Positions 54,161-64,000 are shown, counted from the stretch's first letter. The stretch: DNA of 64,000 nt from Dolomedes plantarius (GCA_907164885.2 OU015499.1:147500118-147564117); one strand, 5' to 3'. Program-made: numbers and translations. Notes: generated by a model not told the origin, from the letters alone.

Positions 54161-56600
54161 GTTCTCGGTACAGATTGTAAAGTACGATACTAGAATATTT
54201 GTGGTGTCCACAAATTGAGAAAGGTCTACGTATAGCTGGCAGTTACAGTTTTCCAATCATCGTGAAAGGGACTCGGCATGCCAGAAGAGCAAATGTCGTG
54301 TATTTAGATAATGTCGTAAATAGACATTCCAATGAATACACTCCATGTCAGACGTGTCGAATTAGTTTAAATGTAAAAAATTCCAGCGCACAGATTCCCC
54401 TTTGGTCCGAAGAAATTTACACATGTAATTTATATGATGGAACATCTTCACAGTTGACCGCCTTAAATATGCATCATTCGTCCCACATTATTGATAATCC
54501 TCGTTGTACCCTTACAGAACCTTTCACCTGCACTATATGTGAGAAAATGTTTTCTGAACAGGATAATTTAAAAACACATCTCCGCATCCACACGGGAGAG
54601 AAACCTTTCGCCTGCACTGAATGTGGGAAAAAATTTTCTGCACAGGGTAATTTAGAAATACATCTCCGCACCCACACAGGGGAGAAACCTTTCACATGCA
54701 CTGTATGTCAAAAAAAGTGTTCTACAAAGGGTAATTTAAAAAAACATCTCATCCACACGGGAGAGAAACCTTTCACATGCACTGTATGTGAAAAACAGTG
54801 TTCTACAAAGGGTAATTTAAAAAACATCTCCGTACACATACGGGAGATAAACCATTCGCATGTACTGTATGCGAGAAAAAGTTTTTTACACGGTATGATT
54901 TGAAGAGACATCTCCGCACCCACACGGGAGAGAGACCTTTCGCTTGCACTGTATGTGTGAAAAAGTGTTCTTCACAGGATGGTTTGAAAAAACATCTCCG
55001 TACCCACACGGGAGAGAAACCTTTCGCCTGCACTGTATGTGAGAAAAGGTTTTCTGAACAGGATAATTTAAAAACACATTTCCGCACCCACACAGGAGAG
55101 AAACCTTTCGCATGCACTATATGTGAGAAAAAGTGTTCTTCACAGAGTGATTTTAAAAAACATCTCCGTACACATACGGGAGAGAAACCATTCGCATGTA
55201 CTGTATGCGAGAAAAAGTTTTTTACACGGTATGATTTGAAAAGACATCTCCGCACCCACACGGGAGAGAAACCTTTCGCTTGCACTGTATGTGTGAAAAA
55301 GTGTTCTTCACAGGATGGTTTGAAAAAACATCTCCGTACCCACACAGGAGAGAAACCTTTCGCCTGCACTATATGTAGGAAAACATTTTCTGATCAGTGA
55401 TTTAAAAAAACATCTCCGCATCCACACGGGAGAAAAACCTTTCGCCTGCACTGTATGTGGGAAAGCCTATTCTGATCAGTCTAATTTAAAATCACATCTC
55501 CGCACCCACATGGAAGATAAACCTTTCGCCTGCACTCTATGCAAGAAAAAGTGTTCGTCACAGAGAGAGTTAAAAATACATTTTCCTATCCACACGGGAG
55601 AGAAACCTTTCGCATGCACTGTATGTGAGAGAGAGTGTTCTTCACAGAGTGAGTTAAAAAGGCATCTCCGCACCCACACGGGGGAGAAACTTTTCGCATG
55701 CACTGTATGTGAGAAAAGATTTTCTCTAAAGAGTCATTTAAGAGCACATCTGAGCATCCACACAGAAGAGAAACGTCTCTGTCAGAAAAAGTGTTCTACA
55801 GAAAGCGAGTTAAACATGCATCCTTGCATCGATACGGGAGAGAAACCTTTTGTATGCACTGTATGCGGGAAAATGTGTTCTTCACGGAGTGCGTTAAAAA
55901 TACATATCCGCATCCACACGGGAGAGAAACCTTTCGTATGCACTGTATGCGGGAAAAAGTGTTCTTCACGGAGTGCGTTAAAAATACATATCCGCATCCA
56001 CACGGGAGAGAAACCTTTCGCGTGCACTGTATGCGAGAAGAAGTTTTCTTCACAGGGTGCGTTAAAACGACATCTCTGCACCCACACGGGAGAGAAACCT
56101 TTCGCATGCACTGTATGTGAGAGAAAGTATTCTTCACAGGGGGATTTAAAATCACATCTGCGCGTCCACACGGGAGAGAAACCTTTCGCATGCACTGTAT
56201 GTGGAAAAACATTTTCTCAACAGAGTGCTTTAAAACCACATCTTCGCACCCACACCAGAGAGAAACCTTTCGCATGCACTTTATGTGAGAAAAGTTTTTC
56301 TCGACGGGATAATTTAAATACACATCTCCGCATCCACATGGGAGAAAAACATTTCGCATGCACTGTATGTGGGAAAACATTTTCTAAAGAGAGTAATTTA
56401 AAAACACACTTCCGCACCCACACCGGAGAGAAACCTTTCGCATGCACTGTATGTGAGAAAAGGTTTTCTCGACGGGATAATTTAAATACACATCTCCGCA
56501 TCCACATAAGAGAGAAACATTTCGCATGCACTGTGTGTGGGGAAACATTTTCTAAGGAGTGTAATGTAAAAGCACATCTCTGCACCCACACGGGATAGAA
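54161..56600 (+). pseudogene. poly-C2H2 zinc-finger gene 2, broken by two frameshifts and a stop
   Basis: Paralogue of the gene at 14000. The first part (54199-54829) encodes a leader with [10 protein letters not shown] and then fingers; the first finger-like unit has lost its second cysteine. A one-base deletion in an A run near 54820 shifts frame. The second part runs to 55400, where a two-base loss makes a stop. The third runs from about 55398 to a nonsense codon at 56596-56598, where GAG of a linker became TAG. I count about 24 recognisable fingers plus two degenerate ones. A 336-bp block of four fingers is duplicated in tandem. As read it cannot make the full protein; the homopolymer indel could be an assembly error, but the nonsense codon probably is not. 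Confidence 0.8.
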
Positions 56601-57180
56601 ACATTCCCATGAACTGTATGTGAGAAAAGATTTTCTCGACAGAAAGGTTTAAAAGCACCTACATACACAGAAGAGGAATCTTTCGCATGCAATACGTAGG
56701 AAAAGATTTTCTCGACGGGATGATTTACAAACTCATCTTCACCCACACGGGAGAGAAATCTTTCTCCTGCTCTGTATGTGGTAAAACATTTTCTCACCAG
56801 AGTTCTTTAACAGTACATCTCCGCACTCACACGGGAAAGAAACTTTTCGCATTCACTGTATGTGAGAAAACATTTTCATTGCAAGGAAATTTGAAAACGC
56901 ATCTCCTTTTCCGCGGAGGAAAGACTTTTGGTCTGCGCGATATTTGAGAAATGGTTTTCTGAACTCGATCATATGAAAAACATATTTGTACTTACACAGA
57001 AGAGAAATCTTTCATCCTGTGTGTGAGAGAAAAGATTTTCCATGGAGTGTGCGTTAAAAACGCGTCTCTGTACACATACTAAAGAGAAACCTTTCGATTG
57101 CAGCATATGTGAAAAAAGATTTTCTGCAGACGGTAGTTTAAAAAGAAATACCCTTTCATCTACAACGTATGAGAGATAGA
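56601..57180 (+). pseudogene. decayed fingers downstream of zinc-finger gene 2
   Basis: Finger units continue with increasing damage, for example the good unit FSCSVCGKTFSHQSSLTVHL at about 56760-56830 and later remnants with lost cysteines and stops. Confidence 0.75.
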
Positions 57181-57966
57181 CTTAAGGCTTGAGAACAGAT
57201 GAAAAACGCATCTCCATACCCATTCAGGGATGTAACCAACGCTGTGCTATCGTCTGAAACGGGATTTTTTGGCTCAAAAATATCTTTTTTGTCCCACCGT
57301 GGTGAAAATCGAATTCAAACTCAGGTATGGTGGTCTTTAGAAGAAACATCGCACATAATTATATTTTGGAATTAATATCGTGCTTTATATCATTTTTTAA
57401 AATACATCAATGCAATATCGGTCATAACCTATCATCCCTCAGGGATACTTTACCTTCCAAAGTAATTGAAGTAAAAAAAAACCTGCCATTATACCTGTTT
57501 ATACTGCAGGAAAGGGTGTCATGAAATGTCACTTATGCAAAACTTCTAGTTTTTGTTTTTGCCTAATATTTAATTATAATTTTTAAGATTTAATAGTTTT
57601 TGCTACATTTGCGGCAAACTCTAAACGAGGATATAAATATGAATAATAATGTATAAATAAATATTTTATGGCTTCATATCGAGACTGGATTAATTTTCGC
57701 TTTTGTCTCTCTTTTAATTATTTTTAATTGCAGTTTTTATTATTTATTAGAAGGGATTTTTGTAATGTGCAGATAAAGTAGTAATTAATGTATAGAGCAT
57801 CTAATTATACTTTTATATTATTTTATATTAGATATCGTCTCAAAGTTTTATGTATGAACTATATAATTTTAATTTTGAACTCAGCTCTTGAAAAATATTT
57901 AAATTTATAAATTACACCAAGCCTCGTCTATCGAATGATGGAGTCTTTACCGAGTCTTGCAAGATA
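57181..57966. other. spacer after zinc-finger locus 2
   Basis: No coding frame recognised. Some AATAAA-like hexamers (for example near 57654) occur but cannot be tied to the gene. Confidence 0.45.
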
Positions 57967-59182
57967 CACTGAAGTGCCACTGAATTAGGGATACCTACCT
58001 AGTAACGAGTTGGGCCTCCTCTGGCCTTGATAAGGGCTGCCACACGACGAGGCATAGCTTCAACAAGTTTCTGGAAACGTTCCACGGGAATGGCTTACCA
58101 AATATTGGCTAAAGCTGTCCATAATTCAGTAAGGTTCTTTGGTGCTGTGTGATGGCCTTTCACGCCTTGTTCCAAAACATCCCAAAGATGCTCAATAGGA
58201 TTTAAGTCTGGGCTTCTAGGTGGCCAATTCATGACAGAGAAGTCAGAGGAATGCTCATCCAACCAGCCAGTAGGCAACCGGGACTTTTGAGAGGTACAAT
58301 TGTCTTGCTGGAAAATTCCATTACCGTGCGAATAACAGAACAGCATAAGCGGATGGAGGTGATCACCCAGCAACTCTACGTACCGAAGTGTATTGAGGGA
58401 GGTTGGTACACGCACCAAAGATCCCAAACTGTGCCACGAAAAAACACCCCAGACCATGATTGAGCCACCATGCCCTTGTACACGTCTAGCCAGGCATGCA
58501 GGATCCATGGCTTCATGAGCCTGACGCCATATTCTCAGCCTCCCGTCGGCGTTAAGTAGTCGGAATCGAGACTCGTCACTCCATGCTACTCGTTTCCAGT
58601 CCTCTACACTCCAGTCTCTGTGCTCTCTTGCCCAGGCAAGACGTGCAGCCCGATGGCGAGTATAGAGCAATGGTACTCTCGTAGGTCGACGGCTCCCGAA
58701 ACCCACACGGTGAAGCGAGCGTTGCACAGTCCGTTTACTGACTGTACGACTGGCACCGTCATTAAACTGGGTGGTAATTTGAGCTAATGTTTGGCTTCGC
58801 TGGCTACGTACAATACGCCTGAGCCGTCTCTCACCACGCACTGTCAAGGCTAATTGTCTTTTGCAGTTTGCCCGATCGCTAGTTTCCCACCATCCATGTA
58901 TTCTTGGTATACTCTTGACACTGTCGACCCTTAAAATCCTAGCTGTCTGACGATTTCGGAAATTGAATGGCCCATGCGTCGGTGACCTACGATTTGTCCG
59001 CGATCGAAGGCGTCTAAATCAGGCAGTTTACCCATACTGGCAATTCCAACAACTAATTCAGAACAACCACAGTACGCGCTATATATGCAGTTATCACAGC
59101 GCTCTCACTTGCGCATACATGATGCGCAGCGCTACACAATTTGCATAGGCTTTGCTACCCCTAATTCAGTGGCACTTCAGTG
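57967..59182 (-). mobile_element. Tc1-like element (DD36E spacing), decayed
   Basis: A 1216-bp element with inverted ends CACTGAAGTGCCACTGAATT and TA at 57965-57966 and 59183-59184. It encodes a complete-length but damaged transposase. Confidence 0.9.
57999..59035 (-). pseudogene. Tc1-like transposase with stops and a frameshift
   Basis: Starts MGKLPDLDAFDRGQIVGHRR, a paired-type HTH. It meets a stop within LGF*GSTVSRVYQEY, shifts frame near 58880, and is then open from 58847 to 58095. A stop there precedes the C-terminus, which ends GGPTRY at 57999. The catalytic motifs are AWSDESRF, QQDNCTSQ and SPDLNPIEHLW, with 36 residues between the last two acids by my count. That places it with DD36E (Incomer-like) Tc1 elements. 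A QDNCTSQ reading in place of the usual QDNAPCH suggests further damage. Confidence 0.85.
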
Positions 59183-59204
59183 TATATAATATGTATAATA
59201 AATA

Positions 59205-59770
59205 CCGAGTGAGCCAAAAGTTCGTAAAAACTTTAAAAATTCATAAAAAAGGAAGAAATTATGACAAAGAAGTGCAGTTTGCAAGAAAGGGCTCACATGG
59301 AAGTCGGATTTTTTTAGATGCAAAATAAAAATTGATTAAAAAAGTCACCGGTAGAAGGCGCTGACGCCCCGAAACACAATGAACAGGACAACAGTACGTT
59401 CCATTAATTTATTATTGCTATTACAATTGTTCAACATGACCTCCAGGACATTGTGCGACACAGATAAGGCGAGGCTTAACAGCTTGACCAACAATGCTCG
59501 ATCGTGTAATGATAATATTCTGAAAGCGAATGAAAAATCCTCGTGTATCACGGTCTTTTATTGTAAGATTGACTTACATAATTCTGCTGAATCTCTCGCA
59601 TGTCAGCGCCTTCTACCGGTGACCTTTTTAACTATTTTTTGTTGTTGTTGATGCTGCTAAAAGAGTCCGACTTCCTTGTGAGCCCTTTCTTGCAAACCGC
59701 ACTTCTTTATCATAATTTCTTCCCGTTTTTTTATGAATTTTTAAAGTTTTTACGAACTTTTAGCTCACTC
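59205..59770. mobile_element. fold-back element with arms of about 160 bp
   Basis: Left arm about 59207-59364 and right arm about 59602-59770 are inverted copies sharing GTGAGCC...AAAGTTCGTAAAAACTT and ACCGGTAGAAGGCGCTGAC. The centre is about 240 bases and non-coding. TA occurs at or near both ends. A MITE-like derivative of a TA-specific transposon is likely. Confidence 0.7.
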
Positions 59771-59776
59771 TATATA

Positions 59777-61173
59777 CACTGCTGGCCACTGTAAATGCAA
59801 CACCCTGAAGGAAACATGCAAATAACATGAAATTTACAACATGCATTAACGGAGGTGAGATATGCAAATGATTAGAATTTCACCGCAGACGCACAACACG
59901 CGCGCCTGTGGCGCCACTTCAAAGCGCTATTTAAGGCTTGGAGATTTCGACGATTTCAAGTTCGGCAATTGTGTTTTTCTTGTGGTTTTTTCAAAAAAAC
60001 GATCAACTAAGCCTCGTCGAAAACAGCGATCATCTTTTGATCAAGTATCCGAGTTCGACAGAGGAAGGATAGTGGCCTACCGAGATTGTGGATTATCTTT
60101 CAGGGAAATCGGTAGTCGTGTTGGACGAAACCAAACAACTGTAATGCGGATATGTGATCGTTGGATGCAGGAGGGTACGACGGACCGGCGTGTTCGATCG
60201 CATCCACCTCAGCGCACCACTTCACGTGATGACAGGCAAATTTTGCGCATGGCAGTGACGGATCGCTCAGTCACATCACGAACCATAGCACAGCACATGC
60301 AGTCTGTAACGCATCATCCAGTGTCTGCGCGTACCATTCGACGCCGTTTACAGCAGAGTGGTCTGTCCGCAAGACGTCCATTGCTTTGTCTACCCTTGAC
60401 GCAGAACCACAGACGTCTCCGCCGCCAATGGTGCGATGACAGAAGGATGTGGACGGCAGAATGGAATGAAATTGTCTTTACTGACGAGTCACGCTTCTGT
60501 CTGCAACACCACGATCGTCGCATTCGAGTCTGGAGACACCGTGAAGAGAGGATGCTGAACAGCTGCGTTATGCACCGCCACACTGGTCCTGCACCGGGTA
60601 TTATGGTATGGGGCGGTATTGGATATCACTCTCGCACACCTCTAGTACGCATTGCCGGTACTTTAAACAGCCAGCGCTACATCTCCGAGGTGTTGGAGCC
60701 AGTTGTCCTTCCTTACCTTCAGGGCTTGCCCACAGCCATATTTCAACAGGATAATGCGCGACCACACGTGGCACGCATTGTCCGACGGTTCTTCGTCAAT
60801 CGCCAGATTGAATTGCTTCCCTGGCCGCCTCGCTCTCCGGATCTGTCGCCGATAGAAAACATGTGGTCCATGGTTGCTCTACGATTGACCCCAGCTGCCA
60901 CAGCAGATCAACTTTGGCAACGTGTGGAAGCTGCTTGGTCTGCTGTACCCCAAGAACTCAACCAAAGTCTCTTTGAATCAATGCCGAGGCGTGTGGGAGC
61001 GGTGATCTCCAACAATGGCGGCTACTCTGGCTACTGATTTTGGCAGGAACCACTCTTCACAGAAGTCTATAAATTTAATCATTTGATACTTGGTCAACAT
61101 GTTATCTACAAAATAAATTTTGTTGTGATATCTCTTGTCTTTCTTGGTGTTGCAATTTGGGTGGCCAGCAGTG
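59777..61173 (+). mobile_element. Tc1-like element, complete, potentially active
   Basis: The 1397-bp element has inverted repeats starting CACTGCTGGCCAC and TA at 59775-59776 and 61174-61175. The transposase frame is open throughout. It sits directly between two other TA-flanked elements. Confidence 0.92.
59862..61037 (+). CDS. Tc1-like DD34E transposase, intact, 391 aa
   Basis: Transposase expected to bind the CACTGCTGGCCAC inverted repeats and to cut and paste at TA. Residues about 55-105 form a paired-type HTH (SEFDRGRIVAYRDCGLSFRE). A second HTH lies at about 145-175 (VSARTIRRRLQQSGL). The catalytic acids are D208 (FTDESRF), D297 (QQDNARPH) and E332 (SPIENMW), with 34 residues between the last two. 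The family's usual length is about 340-350 aa, and the first 50 residues here are unusual. With no other methionine before residue 95, the start may be M1 or M3, or there may be an unrecognised short intron. A TATTTAAGG box at about 59930 lies inside the frame, so a later transcription start is also possible. Confidence 0.9.
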   Translation: MQMIRISPQTHNTRACGATSKRYLRLGDFDDFKFGNCVFLVVFSKKRSTKPRRKQRSSFDQVSEFDRGRIVAYRDCGLSFREIGSRVGRNQTTVMRICDRWMQEGTTDRRVRSHPPQRTTSRDDRQILRMAVTDRSVTSRTIAQHMQSVTHHPVSARTIRRRLQQSGLSARRPLLCLPLTQNHRRLRRQWCDDRRMWTAEWNEIVFTDESRFCLQHHDRRIRVWRHREERMLNSCVMHRHTGPAPGIMVWGGIGYHSRTPLVRIAGTLNSQRYISEVLEPVVLPYLQGLPTAIFQQDNARPHVARIVRRFFVNRQIELLPWPPRSPDLSPIENMWSMVALRLTPAATADQLWQRVEAAWSAVPQELNQSLFESMPRRVGAVISNNGGYSGY

Positions 61174-61182
61174 TATATAATA

Positions 61183-62646
61183 CAGTCGGACCTCTATTTA
61201 ACGAAGTCGCTAAATTCCGAAAAAAAGTTCTTTATATGGAAAATTTGTTAAATAGAGATTCACCTTTTAAAACGCTTTAAACTAACAAAACAGATTTTAA
61301 GTTCATAAACACTAAATGCTATTAATAAAAGTAATTGATCACACTTTTATTTTGTAAATTAATGTCTATTTGTTTTATATATCTTAACCATCAAACAGAA
61401 ATCTGCAAGGAAAACAAGAATGAAACAAAACATTTTCCGGGAATACACTGTATTTTCAATTTAAAAAATTATATTAAAATTAATTAATTTTATTGACATT
61501 ATCGCATTTACTATAAGAAGTAATTTTAAGCTTACATTACCAAATGCGTCCTTAAATTTAATTACTGATAAAAGTCTGTTAATATTGTCTGAGTTTTTTT
61601 GTTAGAAAAAGTGATTTCTCTCATAATACGTCTCTCATCTTTGCAATGTCACCAAAAACCCCTTCAGGTGTATTTTCTTCAAACTGTGTGTTAAATGTGT
61701 GTCGGAATGTGTTAAAAGAAAGTTAATGTGTTAAATGTGTTCAGAAATATCTTGAGAAATATGGAGAAAAAATAATATTGGATCACAAGAAAAAGTTCGT
61801 TAAATAGAGAATGCACTTCGCTATTTGGGGGTTATTTTACGGAGAAATTCACAGAATGTTCTTGGTTCCAAGGAAAAGTTCGCAAAATAGAGGTTCGTTA
61901 AATAGAGGTCTCAAGAGGTTCGTTAAATATGTGTTAAAAGAAAGATAATGTGTTAAAAGAAAGAATAAGTTTGAAATGTTCAGAAATATCTTGAGAAATA
62001 TGGAGAAAAAATAATATTGGATCACAAGAAAAAGTTCGTTAAATAGAGAATGCACTTCGGTATTTGGGGGTTATTTTACGAAGAAATTCACAGAATGTTC
62101 TTGGTTCCAAGGAAAAGTTCGCAAAATAGAGGTTCGTTAAATATGTGTCGGAATGTGTTAAAAGAAAGATAATGTGTTAAATGTGTTAAAAGAAAGAATA
62201 AGTTTGAAATGTTCAGAAATATCTTGAGAAATATGGAGAAAAAATAATATTGGATCACAAGAAAAAGTTCGTTAAATAGAGAATGCACTTCGCTATTTGG
62301 GGGTTATTTTACCGAGAAATTCACAGAATGTTCTTGGTTCCAAGGAAAAGTTCGCAAAATAGAGGTTCGTTAAATAGAGGTCTCAAAAGGTTCGTTAAAT
62401 GTGTGTCGGAATGTGTTAAAAGAAAGATAATGTGTTAAATGTGTTAAAAGAAAGAATAAGTTTGAAATGTTCAGAAATATTTTGAGAAATATGGAGAAAA
62501 AATAATATTGGATCACAAGAAAAAGTTCGTTAAATAGAGAATGCACTTCGCTATTTGGGGGTTATTTTACGAAGAAATTCACAAAATGTTCTTGGTTTCA
62601 AGGAAAAGTTCGCAAAATAGAGGTTCGTTAAATAGAGGTCTGACTG
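61183..62646. mobile_element. TA-flanked non-autonomous element with Tigger-like ends
   Basis: The ends CAGTCGGACCTCTATTTAAC and its inverse (GTTAAATAGAGGTCTGACTG) are bounded by TA at 61181-61182 and 62647-62648. The left half is unique AT-rich sequence and the right half a tandem array that repeatedly includes the terminal motif. No transposase is encoded. Confidence 0.85.
61750..62640. repeat. four tandem units of about 235-260 bp with internal end motifs
   Basis: Units are marked by GGATCACAAGAAAAAGTTCG at about 61780, 62020, 62252 and 62511. Each carries TTCGTTAAATAGAG and a TTCGTTAAATAGAGGTCT-like copy or part of it. Length differences come from the TGTGTTAAAAGAAAG segment, itself repeated. 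Confidence 0.9.
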
Positions 62647-62689
62647 TATATTCATTTTAATTTAATGTTGCCTTCCTACCATAACACGC

Positions 62690-62752
62690 ACTCCAATTTT
62701 AAGTCGATATTTTTATGTAAAAATGTGCCTCTTATGGTCCGAAAAATACGGT
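62690..62752. mobile_element. solitary pogo-type terminal repeat
   Basis: The sequence TTATGGTCCGAAAAATACGG followed by TA resembles the outer end of arthropod pogo elements. No matching opposite end was found within the window. It also truncates the reading frame at 62713-63210. Confidence 0.45.
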
Positions 62753-63210
62753 ACTTCTGCGTATGTTGATTCCTCGCTCTTCTCCAATACGGATAACTGT
62801 CCCAAAAGGAATTGAATCATCTCGCCTTGCTTATACGCCACGTGATCTGTTTCCATCACATACACGTTTGATTTCTTTCTAGCTCCAGCTGAGGCTTTGC
62901 TTCCATAATTTATGCCTATCTCCTCATTTCTATCGAAAATACCTTGTATCTCCTTTCCGTCCAAGTTGAATGCCACCCTAGACTCCCCCCCCCCGGCAGT
63001 TGCGGCCATACACAACCCCAAGGGCCCACCGTGAGGAGGAGGTGCCGGTAGGAAATTTCGAATAAATAAGTAAATTAGTTTAAACACAATAAATTCACCA
63101 AAGTGCAACACGATAAGGACAATAAGGAAATAAGAACACGATAAAGAGAATAAGGGACTTAACACAACACTCCAAGTGTTTATCTTAGGCACTGAACGAG
63201 ATGTATCCAC
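62713..63210 (-). CDS. unidentified reading frame, 165 aa
   Basis: I do not recognise this protein. The first 50 residues are hydrophobic (SLSCSYFLIVLIVLHFGEFI), which could be a membrane segment or intron read-through. A proline-rich bit (LPAPPPHGG) follows, then a soluble, well-mixed region (VAFNLDGKEIQGIFDRNEEI, YKQGEMIQFLLGQLSVLEKS). The last residues come from the pogo-type end, so the natural C-terminus is lost. The soluble part has codon-like composition and may be an exon of a host or retroelement gene. Confidence 0.3.
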   Translation of the reverse strand: MDTSRSVPKINTWSVVLSPLFSLSCSYFLIVLIVLHFGEFIVFKLIYLFIRNFLPAPPPHGGPLGLCMAATAGGGESRVAFNLDGKEIQGIFDRNEEIGINYGSKASAGARKKSNVYVMETDHVAYKQGEMIQFLLGQLSVLEKSEESTYAEVPYFSDHKRHIFT

Positions 63211-63248
63211 AAAGAGGGTTAAATAGAGTTAAATTATCGGTATTAACT

Positions 63249-63620
63249 AGTGATGGGCATAATCGAGTGATTTCAATAATCGAGTTATTTGTATTCGAGT
63301 GATTTCAGTAATTGAGTGATTTTCAATAATCGATTGATAATGACGTCACAGCCGCCATGTTGGGAACAAACTGTCATGGCGTCCCATGGCCCATGTTATT
63401 GTCCCATAGGATTCGGAAATAAATATTAATTTCTTTTAAACTAATGATTTTACACGTCCTGAAATCGACAAAGGAGTAAAAACTTGCCTAGCACAAAAAT
63501 TGAGAATTTGATGTGGTACAGGAATGAGAGCAGATGGTGTTTTAAACTTTCATTCCTCTAAGCCTCACTGTGAAAGATAGATAGGCTTAGAGGAAGTGAT
63601 ATTCTTGAACCTTTTTTATG
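63249..63620 (+). mobile_element. possible hAT end with AATCGAGTGATT repeats
   Basis: TAGTGATGGGCATAATCGAG looks like a hAT terminal repeat. It is followed by several copies of (A)TCGAGT(G/T)ATTT within 90 bases. No partner end or transposase was seen, so the assignment is tentative. Confidence 0.35.
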
Positions 63621-63796
63621 TAGTGTTTGTGAGTAGTTTTTTACGTTGTCTCTGTGGTTACAATATAGCATAATCTAAAGTGAATTGGTAAGTAGATTTT
63701 ATTCCCAATAACACTTACCTATCCCTGTTACCATTCTATTTACTTGATTGTATCGCTGATGGTAACGGTAATAATTATCATTGTAAAAATACGTAG

Positions 63797-64000
63797 GTAG
63801 GCTGAAAAGTAATGCACTCATGCTTGTAGAGCGCGAACGAAATGGCCTTCAAAACAGCGCCAAGTGGCATTTGGAAGTTCCATCCCTCCTCAATACGCAT
63901 GCGCAGGTTTGAAATCGTTCTGTTCATCCTGTGTATTTTGAAAAGCGGTAGAATGGAGACGTGTTCTAGTGCTATGTCAACGGCGAGTTATACAGCGCGC
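63797..64000 (+). mobile_element. left end of a mariner-like element, cut by the window end
   Basis: The sequence GGCTGAAAAGTAATGCACTC after a TA resembles mariner inverted repeats. An ATG at about 63954 opens a frame METCSSAMSTASYTAR to the window edge. The identity cannot be confirmed without the rest. Confidence 0.4.

Larger units (their letters stand above)
35470..57180 (+). repeat. segmental duplication, copy 2 (zinc-finger locus 2)
   Basis: Same order and orientation as 7110-16510 but more than twice the length. The added sequence is mostly identifiable insertions: a nested element at 36123-39718, an inverted-arm element at 40059-41450, a hAT remnant near 42.6-43.6 kb, Helitrons at 47804-48629 and 49279-51697, and a DUF4817-type element at 52255-53209. 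Stretches with no match in copy 1 (about 44.5-47.8 kb) are probably also inserted or were lost from copy 1. Confidence 0.78.

Noticed and set aside
54474..56591. Antisense frames over locus 2 encoding repeats such as [14 protein letters not shown]
   Set aside because: Same explanation: mirror of the finger repeats, with no independent support.

Overview
The window looks like AT-rich animal nuclear DNA, most likely from an arthropod and possibly a spider or other chelicerate. The evidence is indirect: a single-exon array of C2H2 zinc fingers with [19 protein letters not shown] linkers, a Jockey-type retrotransposon, a transposon family with a DUF4817-like N-terminus, Helitrons, long (TA)n tracts and conserved 3' splice sites. 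There are no operons or ribosome binding sites. The lineage is inferred from recalled family resemblance; no search was run.

The host-like content is one large, old segmental duplication. Copy 1 (about 7.1-16.5 kb) and copy 2 (about 35.5-57.2 kb) can be followed side by side through diverged non-coding sequence, a conserved splice acceptor and a long zinc-finger exon. Copy 1 keeps an open frame of 20 fingers (14000-15712) followed by decayed fingers. Copy 2 has about 24 recognisable fingers, broken by two frameshifts and a nonsense codon. Copy 2 is more than twice as long because many transposons landed in it. This makes each copy a natural empty-site control for the other.

Most of the rest is mobile DNA. 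0-6.8 kb: an identical-copy pogo/Tigger element cut by the window edge, a tandem Helitron pair, a decayed DD41D mariner, and two MITEs with 8- and 9-bp target duplications. 7.1-16.5 kb: duplication copy 1, with a MITE, a pogo-like element carrying a hAT MITE, a tandem triplication and zinc-finger gene 1. 17.4-22.7 kb: a nearly full-length Jockey-type element. 24.8-33.4 kb: a chain of TA-targeting elements (Tc1 remnant, MITE, mariner, a DUF4817-type element split by the second pogo copy, another mariner). 35.5-57.2 kb: duplication copy 2, with a nested DNA transposon, Helitrons inside Helitrons, a hAT remnant and zinc-finger locus 2. 58-62.6 kb: four abutting TA-targeting elements, one holding an intact Tc1-type transposase. 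62.7-64 kb: fragmentary transposon ends and an unidentified reading frame.

Three proteins look intact enough to be active: the two identical 435-aa pogo/Tigger transposases (196-1503 and 28408-29715) and the 391-aa Tc1 transposase (59862-61037). The zinc-finger gene is the best host-gene candidate. I did not find a convincing new multi-gene system. The most informative structures are the duplicated zinc-finger loci and the nested transposons whose insertion sites can be read precisely.
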